From contig USCT01000002.1 in NCBI GenBank assembly GCA_900553185.1, positions 120,140 through 184,139 of the forward strand: a stretch of 64,000 nt of DNA, read 5' to 3'. The position numbers and the translations under genes are program-made. This stretch comes from an uncultured Bacteroides sp. GTDB taxonomy: Bacteria; Bacteroidota; Bacteroidia; Bacteroidales; Bacteroidaceae. Under the pieces are notes generated by a model. That model had not been told where the DNA came from. It worked only from the letters and a program-made list of their open reading frames with translations, and made no database searches. Of this stretch, positions 26,727 through 34,002 are shown piece by piece. The first letter of the stretch is position 1. Each line of letters starts with the position of its first letter.

Positions 26727-28367
26727 ATGATTTCAGTAGATGGCTTAACCGTAGAGTTCGGCGGAACCACCTTGTTCAGCGACATTAGTTTTCAGATCAA
26801 CGAAAAAGACCGGATTGCCCTGATGGGAAAGAACGGCGCCGGAAAATCAACCCTCCTAAAAATCCTGGCCGGAGTGCGCCAGCCCACCCGAGGAAAAGTA
26901 ACGGCACCCAAAGACTGTGTGATAGCTTATCTTCCCCAGCACCTCATGACCGAGGACGGACGTACCGTTTTCGAGGAAGCCTCGATGGCCTTTTCCCACC
27001 TGCGGGAAATGGAAGCGGAAATCGAACGGATGAACAACGAACTAGCTGTCCGTACCGATTATGAAAGCGATTCCTACATGCAGCTGATAGAAAAGGTAGC
27101 GCTGATGAGCGAAAAATTTTACGCCATCGACATGACACACTTTGAAGAAGATGTGGAAAAGGCCCTGCTGGGACTGGGATTCGAACGCACAGACTTCGAC
27201 CGTCCGACCAGTGACTTCAGCGGAGGATGGCGTATGCGCATCGAACTGGCCAAACTCCTGCTCCAGAATCCGGATGTCCTGCTGCTGGACGAGCCGACCA
27301 ACCACCTGGATATAGAATCCATCCAGTGGCTGGAAGATTTTCTGATAAACAGCTCGAAAGCCGTAGTAGTCATCAGCCACGACCGAAAATTCGTCGACAG
27401 CATTACAACCCGCACCATCGAAGTGACCATGGGACGCATCTACGATTACAAGGTTAACTACTCGCAATACCTGATACTGCGGAAAGAACGCCGCGAACAG
27501 CAGATGAAACAGTACGAGGAACAGCAGAAGATGATCCAGGAAACCAAGGACTTCATCGAACGTTTCAAGGGTACCTACAGCAAGACACTACAGGTACAAA
27601 GCCGCGTAAAAATGCTGGAAAAACTGGAACTCATCGAAGTAGACGAAGAAGATACTTCGGCACTCCGGCTGAAGTTTCCACCCTCTCCACGCAGCGGAAG
27701 CTATCCGGTCATCATGGAAGGAGTAGGAAAGACATACGGCAACCATACTGTATTCCGCAATGCGACACTGACCATCGAACGGGGAGACAAAGTGGCCTTT
27801 GTGGGTAAGAACGGAGAAGGAAAATCCACCTTGGTGAAATGTATCATGAATGAAATTCCATACGACGGTACCTTAACCCTGGGACACAACGTACAGATCG
27901 GTTATTTCGCACAGAACCAGGCCTCACTGCTGGACGAGAACCTGACGGTTTTCCAGACCATCGATGAAGTAGCGAAAGGAGAAATCCGCAACAAGATCCG
28001 TGACCTGCTGGGTGCCTTCATGTTCGGGGGCCCGGAAGAATCGATGAAGAAAGTCAAGGTACTTTCGGGAGGAGAACGCACCCGACTGGCCATGATCAAG
28101 CTGTTGCTGGAACCGGTCAACCTGCTGATTCTGGACGAGCCGACCAATCACCTGGACATGAAAACGAAGGATATCCTGAAACAGGCCCTGATGGATTTTG
28201 ATGGCACACTGATCGTGGTCTCACACGACCGTGACTTCCTGGACGGACTGGTTACCAAAGTTTATGAATTCGGCCACCAGCGTGTGAAAGAACACCTGTG
28301 CGGCATTTATGAATTTCTGGAAACCAAGAAGCTGGAAAGTTTGCAGGAGCTGGAAAGAAAATCATAA
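26727..28367 (+). CDS. ABC-F family ATPase (translation factor-like)
   Basis: 546 residues, two ABC domains and no membrane segments. Walker A motifs are GKNGAGKST at about 35 and GKNGEGKST at about 360. Signatures are SGGWRMRIELAKLL and SGGERTRLAMIKLL, and both domains carry LLDEPTNHLD or ILDEPTNHLD. The charged linker between domains (about 240-310) is the ABC-F ribosome-contacting region. Such proteins act at the ribosomal E/P sites. Whether this one is housekeeping or gives antibiotic protection cannot be told. The setting is chromosomal with no mobile genes beside it, which favours housekeeping. Confidence 0.93.
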   Translation: MISVDGLTVEFGGTTLFSDISFQINEKDRIALMGKNGAGKSTLLKILAGVRQPTRGKVTAPKDCVIAYLPQHLMTEDGRTVFEEASMAFSHLREMEAEIERMNNELAVRTDYESDSYMQLIEKVALMSEKFYAIDMTHFEEDVEKALLGLGFERTDFDRPTSDFSGGWRMRIELAKLLLQNPDVLLLDEPTNHLDIESIQWLEDFLINSSKAVVVISHDRKFVDSITTRTIEVTMGRIYDYKVNYSQYLILRKERREQQMKQYEEQQKMIQETKDFIERFKGTYSKTLQVQSRVKMLEKLELIEVDEEDTSALRLKFPPSPRSGSYPVIMEGVGKTYGNHTVFRNATLTIERGDKVAFVGKNGEGKSTLVKCIMNEIPYDGTLTLGHNVQIGYFAQNQASLLDENLTVFQTIDEVAKGEIRNKIRDLLGAFMFGGPEESMKKVKVLSGGERTRLAMIKLLLEPVNLLILDEPTNHLDMKTKDILKQALMDFDGTLIVVSHDRDFLDGLVTKVYEFGHQRVKEHLCGIYEFLETKKLESLQELERKS

Positions 28368-28398
28368 TTTCCATATTATCAACATTTTAAGAAAACAA

Positions 28399-28438
28399 AA
28401 AACGAACGTTCGTTTCAAAAGAAATATCCGTTCGTTTT
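28399..28438 (+). terminator. Hairpin after the ABC-F gene
   Basis: AAAACGAACG pairs with CGTTCGTTTT. The left arm is itself part of a palindrome, AAACGAACGTTCGTTT. Confidence 0.55.
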
Positions 28439-28446
28439 CATTCATA

Positions 28447-28486
28447 CGTCCTCGTGTTTCATGTCAAACACGAGGACGATTTTTTA
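28447..28486 (+). terminator. Strong terminator between ABC-F and the SPFH operon
   Basis: Perfect 13-bp stem CGTCCTCGTGTTT with AAACACGAGGACG, then ATTTTTT. It ends 10 nt before the convergent membrane-protein gene's stop. Confidence 0.85.
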
Positions 28487-28496
28487 TCACATCAAT

Positions 28497-28982
28497 TCAA
28501 CCCCGGCCGGCCCTGTAAACCTTGATGGTCATTACAATCGTCAATGCCACCAGAAGGGTAAAAGCCAATACATTGAATGCTTTGGCCCATCCCATAGGAA
28601 GCTCCAGTCGGCCATTCCGTTCCGTCCAGCAGGTCGTCACATTAATCACCGGTAAAACCAGATTCAGCCAACGGGCAAAATGACACTTCCAGTAATTCTG
28701 TACCGTTGCACGCTTCGGATTCATCCGCACCGGGACATTGACAAAAGACGGATTTCGGGAAGCAAAAAAGCCAATCAGCCAAAACAAGACAGCAAGCACC
28801 ATCCACACGGCGTATGAGCTTCCCACCACTCCATAACCTTGTTCCTTATCCCATTCATAGAGAAACACGAACAAAAGCAACTGCAAGCCAACCAATGCTA
28901 TTCCTACAATATCCAGTATCCGGTCCGACATACGATAAGGCAATTCACTGCCGCTACCATTAAAATTAAAGAATTTCCTCAT
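28497..28982 (-). CDS. Small polytopic membrane protein of unknown function
   Basis: 161 residues. About four hydrophobic helices: IVGIALVGLQLLLFVFLY, WMVLAVLFWLIGFFA, WLNLVLPVINVTTC and VLAFTLLVALTIVMTI. The start overlaps the ribbon-helix-helix gene by 4 nt (ATGA), so it is translationally coupled to it. I do not recognise a family. It is the last gene of a three-gene operon with a DNA-binding protein and an SPFH protein, so a membrane-linked role is plausible. Confidence 0.8.
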   Translation of the reverse strand: MRKFFNFNGSGSELPYRMSDRILDIVGIALVGLQLLLFVFLYEWDKEQGYGVVGSSYAVWMVLAVLFWLIGFFASRNPSFVNVPVRMNPKRATVQNYWKCHFARWLNLVLPVINVTTCWTERNGRLELPMGWAKAFNVLAFTLLVALTIVMTIKVYRAGRG

Positions 28983-29200
28983 ACGTCTTCCCTTTTATTT
29001 TCGCCGGAATCCGTTTCCGACTTTGCTTTCATTTTCCTGTTTTTCTTCAATCTGCCACTTTTCTTCAATGCCTCCGCAATGATCCATTGAAGCTGACCGT
29101 TGGTCGAACGGAACTCATCGGCGGCCCACGCTTCTACGGCATCCATCATTTCGGCGTCTATCCGAAGCACAAAGCTTTTTGTTACCTCCTTCTTTGCCAT
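28979..29200 (-). CDS. Arc-like ribbon-helix-helix protein
   Basis: 73 residues. KSFVLRIDAEMMDAVEAWA is the ribbon plus first helix, and RSTNGQLQWIIAEALKKSGR the second helix, of an Arc/MetJ-type dimerising DNA-binding fold, followed by a very basic tail (KKNRKMKAKSE). Such proteins are often autorepressors, sometimes antitoxins. Here no toxin-like partner is visible: the neighbours are a membrane protein (4-nt overlap) and an SPFH protein (23 nt upstream). Confidence 0.85.
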   Translation of the reverse strand: MAKKEVTKSFVLRIDAEMMDAVEAWAADEFRSTNGQLQWIIAEALKKSGRLKKNRKMKAKSETDSGENKREDV

Positions 29201-29223
29201 CTCATTCCGTTTTTACAGTCCGT

Positions 29224-30165
29224 TTAATGATTCAAGGTACCGGAATTGATAACCGGTTGTGCCGGCTCATCGGCACAGAGCACCACCAGCAGGTTGCTCA
29301 CCATGGCAGCCTTCTTCTCTTCATCCAGTTCTACAATATCGTCCGAATCCAGGCGATCGAGCGCCATCTTCACCATCGAGACAGCACCCTCCACTATTTT
29401 TTCACGGGCACTGATAATGGCACTGGCCTGCTGACGACGCAGCATGACGGCTGCGATTTCGGGCGCATAGGCCAGGTAATTGATACGGGCTTCGACTACC
29501 TCCATACCGGCCATGGCCAGCCGCTCGTTCAGCTTCTGTACCAACTGCTCATTCACTTCATCGCCTCCGTTTCGCAAAGTCAGCTCCTCATCGCCTCCCT
29601 CGTTGTTATCATAAGCATACAATCCGGCCACCTGACGCAAGGCCGCATCGCTCTGTACCCGGACAAAATCTTCGAAGGCCTTCATCCGGCCGGCCAGCGA
29701 AGTACCGACCTCGTTGGGCTTACTGGCCATGGTCTGTGAATCAATCTCAAACAACGCCTTGTACGTATCCTTCAGCTTCCAGACCAGTACCAGGCCTATC
29801 AGAACAGGATTACCTACCCTGTCATTCACCTTGATGGGGTCAACATTCAGGTTACGCGCACGCAGAGAAAGTTTCTTGGCTGTCATGAACGGATTGATCC
29901 AGAAAAGCCCGGTCCGCCTGAACGTCCCCTTATAGGTACCGAAAAAGACCATGGCACGGGCTTCGTTCGGCTCCAACTGGATAATTCCCGGCCACAAAAA
30001 ACAAGTCAGAACAATTCCAACAATTCCAATCACATAGGCAGCCGCTCCCAGCTCTTCGTCCATAAAAAAAGAAAAAACAAAAGCAACAGTCAATAACAGA
30101 ATAACAGCAATCATTACAAATCCATTGATTACCATACCCTTAAATTCGAATTCACGTCCTTCCAT
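29224..30165 (-). CDS. SPFH (band 7 / stomatin-like) membrane protein
   Basis: 313 residues. Two N-terminal hydrophobic helices (GFVMIAVILLLTVAFVFSFFM; AAYVIGIVGIVLTCFLW) are followed by an SPFH domain (LEPNEARAMVFFGTYKGTF, then VNDRVGNPVLIGLVLVWKL). A long coiled-coil-like segment follows: VNEQLVQKLNERLAMAGMEV and LRRQQASAIISAREKIVEGA. SPFH proteins form large ring assemblies that organise membranes or control proteases. It is the first gene of the operon, with a -7 box at 30197-30204. Confidence 0.92.
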   Translation of the reverse strand: MEGREFEFKGMVINGFVMIAVILLLTVAFVFSFFMDEELGAAAYVIGIVGIVLTCFLWPGIIQLEPNEARAMVFFGTYKGTFRRTGLFWINPFMTAKKLSLRARNLNVDPIKVNDRVGNPVLIGLVLVWKLKDTYKALFEIDSQTMASKPNEVGTSLAGRMKAFEDFVRVQSDAALRQVAGLYAYDNNEGGDEELTLRNGGDEVNEQLVQKLNERLAMAGMEVVEARINYLAYAPEIAAVMLRRQQASAIISAREKIVEGAVSMVKMALDRLDSDDIVELDEEKKAAMVSNLLVVLCADEPAQPVINSGTLNH

Positions 30166-30196
30166 AAGCTTCTAGTTTGATATTATTTTAATATCA

Positions 30197-30204
30197 CAAA
30201 AATA
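30197..30204 (-). promoter_or_regulatory. Promoter of the SPFH operon
   Basis: Minus-strand TATTTTTG matches TAnnTTTG, with CTTG at 30226-30229 near -33. It lies 32 nt before the ATG. Confidence 0.55.
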
Positions 30205-30308
30205 GAAAATAAATCCATACAGTGACAAGGAGTCATGTATGTTTGACAGCATACATCTGTCATTTTGTCCCTATACCGCATAATTTGTCCCCGTCAGAAA
30301 TACGTTTG

Positions 30309-30322
30309 TTGATTTATATCAA
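30309..30322 (+). promoter_or_regulatory. FNR-type palindrome, small-peptide unit 1
   Basis: TTGATTTATATCAA equals the classical FNR consensus TTGAT-N4-ATCAA. It begins 75 nt before the -7 box, so it would be centred near -80, consistent with activation from upstream. Unit 2 has the same site at the same distance. Which CRP/FNR-family protein binds is unknown, and none is encoded in this window. Confidence 0.6.
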
Positions 30323-30383
30323 TAAAAAGCCTCAAAAGTGAAAATTCATGCTGAAAAACATATTTTATATCCCCAAAAGGTGC

Positions 30384-30391
30384 TATGTTTG
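30384..30391 (+). promoter_or_regulatory. Promoter of small-peptide unit 1
   Basis: TATGTTTG matches TAnnTTTG. A conserved block (CATGCT at 30347-30352, then AAACATATTTT) lies between this box and the FNR-type site and recurs in unit 2. The implied leader is about 140 nt. Confidence 0.65.
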
Positions 30392-30411
30392 CATCGAATT
30401 CAACGAACAAC

Positions 30412-30485
30412 AGGTTCTGAAACAAGAACCTCTTTAAGGATAAAAAGATAACAACTATTCAAGGCCGTCCGTGAGGATCGCTGAG
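30412..30485 (+). promoter_or_regulatory. Leader of peptide unit 1: hairpin and conserved element
   Basis: A hairpin AGGTTCT-GAAACA-AGAACCT (30412-30431) is followed by TTCAAGGCCGTCCGTGAGGA (30458-30477) and CGCTGAG. This aligns with 31008-31036 of unit 2. It may be a structured RNA element or the remnant of a leader peptide. Confidence 0.4.
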
Positions 30486-30536
30486 AAAACAAAAATTAGA
30501 CTTAGGTATTAATTAAATGAAGAAAGGGTAACAATT

Positions 30537-30629
30537 ATGAAAAAGGTAAAAAGTATTTTTAAGAAGATTACAAATGCAGATCCGATGATCTGGGGTTACG
30601 TAATGCTTAACGACAAATTAAGCAAGTAA
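30537..30629 (+). CDS. 30-residue peptide, paralogue 1 of a tandem pair
   Basis: An ATG after AAGAAAGGGTAACAATT (Shine-Dalgarno-like AAAGG) opens a 30-codon gene. The product starts with the basic MKKVKSIFKKIT, continues with NADPMIWGYVMLND and ends in KLSK. The N-terminal third can form a cationic amphipathic helix, and the core is aromatic and hydrophobic. There is no signal peptide or Cys. The second copy at 31083 shares 24 of 30 positions. Where codons differ from 13 to 30, six differences are synonymous (for example AAT/AAC, GAT/GAC, CCG/CCT, CTT/CTC), which indicates selection on protein sequence. The unit has its own promoter, FNR-type site and terminator. I know no named family; function is unknown. 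Confidence 0.75.
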   Translation: MKKVKSIFKKITNADPMIWGYVMLNDKLSK

Positions 30630-30671
30630 TCCTTGCCAAAAGGCACACGGATCTGTTCCGATTCGAACATT

Positions 30672-30729
30672 AAAAAACGAAAGTTTTTTTAAGCAATACA
30701 AAGGCGACCTGATGAAGGCCGCTTTTTTT
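30672..30729 (+). terminator. Terminator(s) after peptide unit 1
   Basis: AAAAAAC-GAAA-GTTTTTT (about 30672-30690) and a second imperfect stem (AAAGgCGaCCT with AGGcCGCTTT, 30700-30724) ending in a seven-T run. Confidence 0.7.
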
Positions 30730-30839
30730 ATATGTATCAACACGTCATGATAAAAATGAATTTAAAATCAATATGAAATGAATTCACTAAACTTTTACGA
30801 CTAAAATCCGCCCACACCCCTTCCTTATAACAATTTTTT

Positions 30840-30853
30840 TTGATTTACATCAA
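30840..30853 (+). promoter_or_regulatory. FNR-type palindrome, small-peptide unit 2
   Basis: TTGATTTACATCAA again matches TTGAT-N4-ATCAA exactly and begins 74 nt before the -7 box of unit 2. The flank AATAAAAA and the downstream CATGCT (38 nt from the palindrome start) match unit 1. Confidence 0.6.
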
Positions 30854-30913
30854 TAAAAACAGGATAAAATTAAAAATCATGCTACGAAACATATTTTCTA
30901 CCTAAAAACTCCC

Positions 30914-30921
30914 TATATTTG
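30914..30921 (+). promoter_or_regulatory. Promoter of small-peptide unit 2
   Basis: TATATTTG matches TAnnTTTG. The implied leader is about 155 nt, with a short hairpin AAGCT-CTTG-AGCTT at about 30940-30953. Confidence 0.65.
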
Positions 30922-31004
30922 CAACGTAAACAAAAAAGAAAGCTCTTGAGCTTAACTAATAAACAAGGTTTAAATAAAAAGGTATTAAGGTAAACAAGAA
31001 AAGG

Positions 31005-31064
31005 ATGCTCAAGGTCATTCGTGAAGAACCGCCGAGAGCGAATTTAAGTTTTCATCAGGTATAA
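31005..31064 (+). CDS. Possible 19-codon leader ORF in unit 2
   Basis: ATG at 31005 after AAGAAAAGG, stop at 31062-31064, 18 nt before the peptide gene. Its first codons (MLKVIREE) align in frame with F/LKAVRED in the conserved element of unit 1, with conservative changes, but unit 1 lacks a start codon there (CTA). It may be a leader peptide or only the coding-like face of a structured RNA. Confidence 0.25.
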   Translation: MLKVIREEPPRANLSFHQV

Positions 31065-31082
31065 AAAGAAAGGATAACTAAC

Positions 31083-31187
31083 ATGAAAAAGGTAAAAAAG
31101 ATTTTTCAGAGAATTGCTAACGCAGACCCTATGATCTGGGGTTACGTAATGCTCAACGACAATTTGGGCAAAGAAGAAATGCGCTAA
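31083..31187 (+). CDS. 34-residue peptide, paralogue 2 of a tandem pair
   Basis: ATG after AAAGGATAACTAAC opens a 34-codon gene. The product starts MKKVKKIFQRIA, continues NADPMIWGYVMLND and ends NLGKEEMR, with a four-residue acidic/basic tail absent from paralogue 1. The core has no amino-acid change between copies, while substitutions in the amphipathic N-terminus are conservative (K/Q, K/R, T/A). It is followed by a strong terminator, so each copy is a separate transcript. Function is unknown. Possible roles are a small membrane-associated regulator, a peptide partner of a larger complex or a secreted signal. Confidence 0.75.
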   Translation: MKKVKKIFQRIANADPMIWGYVMLNDNLGKEEMR

Positions 31188-31249
31188 AGCTGAGCAGGCT
31201 TCAAAGGCTATAAAAGACATAAATGCCGGGAGGCTTCTCATACTCTCAT

Positions 31250-31282
31250 AAAAAAGCGGTTATACGAATAACCGCTTTTTTT
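31250..31282 (+). terminator. Terminator after peptide unit 2
   Basis: Perfect 13-bp stem AAAAAGCGGTTAT with ATAACCGCTTTTT around a 4-nt loop, then T-rich sequence. It lies upstream of the helicase promoter and so separates the two units. Confidence 0.88.
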
Positions 31283-31298
31283 ATTACGCATTTATTCG

Positions 31299-31306
31299 TA
31301 TCTTTG
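31299..31306 (+). promoter_or_regulatory. Promoter of the helicase-Sua5-MscS operon
   Basis: TATCTTTG matches TAnnTTTG, 22 nt before the ATG at 31328. Its position rules out the longer upstream start of the helicase frame. Confidence 0.65.
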
Positions 31307-31327
31307 CTAGACATATTACCACCCGTT

Positions 31328-33331
31328 ATGGCACATACCCCCATCGATACTGACAATCCGGAATTTCAGAATGCACTGAAACTGATTCAATACACCCGAC
31401 AATCTGTCTTTCTAACAGGCAAAGCCGGAACCGGAAAATCAACTTTCCTGAAATATGTATGCCAGAACACCAGAAAAAAACATGTAGTCCTGGCCCCAAC
31501 CGGTATTGCAGCCATCAATGCGGGAGGAAGTACATTGCATAGCTTTTTCAAACTGCCGTTTCATCCCCTGCTTCCCGATGACCCTAACTTCAGCTTGAAA
31601 GGAGGAAAGTTACACAGCTTTCTGAAGTATTCCGCCGATCACCGCAAGTTGCTCAAAAACATTGAGCTTGTCATCATCGATGAAATCTCCATGGTACGGG
31701 CGGACATCATCGACTTTATCGACAAAATTCTGAGAGTATACTCGCAAAATATGCGTGAACCTTTCGGTGGCAAGCAACTCCTGCTAGTAGGAGATGTTTT
31801 CCAGTTGGAACCGGTCGTCAAGAACGATGAAAGGGAAATCATCAACCGCTTCTACCCCAACCCTTATTTCTTTTCGGCAAGGGTGTTTCAGGAAATGGAG
31901 CTGGTAGCCATCGAACTGACAAAAGTATACCGGCAGACTGATCCCGTGTTCGTCAGTGTACTTGATCACATACGGACCAATACGGCCGGTGCGGCCGATC
32001 TCCAACTGCTCAACACCCGTTTCAACATTCCGGTGAAGAACAGCGAAAACGATATGTATATCACACTTGCCACCCGGCGTGACACAGTGGATTACATCAA
32101 CGAACAAAAGCTCGCATCACTGCCGGGCGATCCGATAACCCTTACCGGAGAAATTCATGGAGAATTTCCCGAAAACAGCCTTCCTACACTCATGGAACTG
32201 ACTGTCAAACCGGGCGCGCAAATTATCTTCATCAAGAACGATCCGGAAAAAAGATGGGTAAACGGTACCATAGGAACCATTTCAGGAATGGACAGCGAAG
32301 GAGTTATCTACGTAATTACCGAGAACGGACAGGAAGTGGATGTACATCGCGAAAGCTGGAGAAACATCCGCTACCGGTACAACGAGGAGGAGAAAAAGAT
32401 AGAAGAGGAAGAACTGGGTACCTTTACGCAATATCCCATCCGGCTGGCCTGGGCCATTACCGTTCACAAAAGCCAGGGACTAACTTTCAGCCGGGTCATC
32501 ATCGATTTTACGGGAGGAGTATTTGCTGGCGGACAAACGTATGTAGCCCTCAGCCGATGTACCACCCTGGAAGGTATATGCCTGAAACGGGAAATCACAC
32601 GGGGAGACATCTTCGTACGCCCCGAAATCGCGTCCTTCTCCCAGCGCTTCAACAACCGGACTGTCATCGAACGGGCCCTGAAACAGGCACAGGCCGACGA
32701 ACAATACATCGCCGCTGTCAAAGCATTCGACAAGACTGATTTTGCCGCATTCCTCGACAATTTTTTCAAGGCGATCCACAGCCGATACGACATCGAAAAG
32801 CCCCTCATCCAGCGTTTCATCCGGAAAAAACTGGGTATTATCCATACCTTGAAAGAAGAAAACAGATCACTGAAAGAAAAACTGCGGGAACAACAGGTAA
32901 ATCTGGAAAAATATGCCCATGAATATTACCTGATGGGCAACGAATGCATCACCAAGGCACACGACTCCAGGGCAGCCATCGCCAATTACGACAAAGCTAT
33001 CCAGCTCTGGCCTGAATATGCAGACGCCTGGATACGAAAAGGAGTTACCCTGTTCGACGAAGACCGGATGGAAGAGGCCGAAGCCTGCCTCAACGAGGCG
33101 GTCCGTCTGCGGCCCAATGAATTCAAGGCTGTTTATAACCGGGGAAAACTGCGCCTGTTCGAAATGCAGCTGGAAGGAGCCCTGGCCGACCTCGACAAAG
33201 CCACCAGTCTGAAACCCCGGCACGCCGGTGCCCACAGCTATTTTGCCGAAGCCCTCGAGAAGGCAGGAAAAGAAGCAGAAGCAGCCATCCATTATCGCCT
33301 GGCTGAAGAATTAAGAAAGAACAGAAAATAA
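31328..33331 (+). CDS. PIF1-like helicase with C-terminal TPR repeats
   Basis: 667 residues from the ATG at 31328. An in-frame ATG at 31223 would read through a terminator and the promoter, so it is rejected. Walker A GKAGTGKST (about 33-41), Walker B LVIIDEISMVRADI, superfamily-1 motifs ITVHKSQGLTFSRVIIDF and YVALSRCTTLEGI as in PIF1/RecD helicases. After a coiled-coil segment (about 505-530) come three TPR-like repeats (YYLMGNECITKAHDSRAAIA; AWIRKGVTLFDEDRMEEAEA; AVYNRGKLRLFEMQLEGALA). The TPRs suggest a protein partner. It is the first gene of a three-gene operon. Confidence 0.92.
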   Translation: MAHTPIDTDNPEFQNALKLIQYTRQSVFLTGKAGTGKSTFLKYVCQNTRKKHVVLAPTGIAAINAGGSTLHSFFKLPFHPLLPDDPNFSLKGGKLHSFLKYSADHRKLLKNIELVIIDEISMVRADIIDFIDKILRVYSQNMREPFGGKQLLLVGDVFQLEPVVKNDEREIINRFYPNPYFFSARVFQEMELVAIELTKVYRQTDPVFVSVLDHIRTNTAGAADLQLLNTRFNIPVKNSENDMYITLATRRDTVDYINEQKLASLPGDPITLTGEIHGEFPENSLPTLMELTVKPGAQIIFIKNDPEKRWVNGTIGTISGMDSEGVIYVITENGQEVDVHRESWRNIRYRYNEEEKKIEEEELGTFTQYPIRLAWAITVHKSQGLTFSRVIIDFTGGVFAGGQTYVALSRCTTLEGICLKREITRGDIFVRPEIASFSQRFNNRTVIERALKQAQADEQYIAAVKAFDKTDFAAFLDNFFKAIHSRYDIEKPLIQRFIRKKLGIIHTLKEENRSLKEKLREQQVNLEKYAHEYYLMGNECITKAHDSRAAIANYDKAIQLWPEYADAWIRKGVTLFDEDRMEEAEACLNEAVRLRPNEFKAVYNRGKLRLFEMQLEGALADLDKATSLKPRHAGAHSYFAEALEKAGKEAEAAIHYRLAEELRKNRK

Positions 33332-33348
33332 TAAAAACCTCAACAATC

Positions 33349-33960
33349 ATGATACTCAAACTTTACAACAAAGACAACAACCCCAACGACATACAGCGGA
33401 TTGTAGATATCCTGAACGACGGCGGCATCATCATCTATCCTACCGATACGATGTACGCCATCGGATGTCATGCCCTGAAAGAACGTCCCATCGAACGTAT
33501 CTGCAAACTAAAAAAATTAGACCCGCGCAAACATAACCTGTCCATTATTTGTTATGATCTAAGTAACATCAGTGAATATGCACGTGTCAGCAACGCTACA
33601 TTCAAGCTGATGAAGCGCAATTTACCGGGACCGTTCACCTTTATTCTGAATGCAGACAGCCGGTTGCCAAAGATATTCCGTAACCGCAAGGAAGTGGGTA
33701 TCCGTGTACCAGATAACAGCATCATCCGCGAAATATGCCGCAGCCTGGACGCACCCATTCTTACCACAACCTTGCCGTACGATGAAAAAGAAGACATTGA
33801 ATACGTGACCGATCCGGAACTGATCGATGAGAAATTCGGATCAGAAGTAGATCTGGTCATTGACGGAGGTATCGGAGGAATAGAACCGTCTACCGTGATA
33901 GACTGCTGTGACGATGAACCCGAAATAATCCGTCAGGGGAAAGGAATACTTAAAGAATAA
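33349..33960 (+). CDS. Sua5/YciO/YrdC-family protein (threonylcarbamoyl-AMP synthase-like)
   Basis: 203 residues. The YrdC fold shows GGIIIYPTDTMYAIGCHAL, CKLKKLDPRKHNLSIICYDL and LPGPFTFILNA. The C-terminal STVIDCCDDEPEIIRQGKG is the usual end. The family makes threonylcarbamoyl-AMP for the tRNA t6A37 modification. This length and sequence resemble the YciO branch, whose exact role is less certain. It lies 17 nt after the helicase and 42 nt before the MscS gene. Confidence 0.88.
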   Translation: MILKLYNKDNNPNDIQRIVDILNDGGIIIYPTDTMYAIGCHALKERPIERICKLKKLDPRKHNLSIICYDLSNISEYARVSNATFKLMKRNLPGPFTFILNADSRLPKIFRNRKEVGIRVPDNSIIREICRSLDAPILTTTLPYDEKEDIEYVTDPELIDEKFGSEVDLVIDGGIGGIEPSTVIDCCDDEPEIIRQGKGILKE

Positions 33961-34002
33961 AAAACATCTAATCCAATAAAGTACCAAAAAAACAAAAACA
34001 TT

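Noticed and set aside
26727..28367. ABC-F gene as an antibiotic resistance determinant
   Set aside because: No mobile-element context or resistance-type features can be shown; the general ABC-F motifs fit a housekeeping translation factor equally well.
28979..29200. Ribbon-helix-helix gene plus neighbour as a toxin-antitoxin pair
   Set aside because: The overlapping partner is a 161-residue multi-helix membrane protein with no toxin motif, and the operon starts with an SPFH gene.
31223..31327. 35-residue N-terminal extension of the helicase
   Set aside because: It would translate through the terminator at 31250-31282 and lie upstream of the promoter at 31299-31306; the conserved protein starts at 31328.
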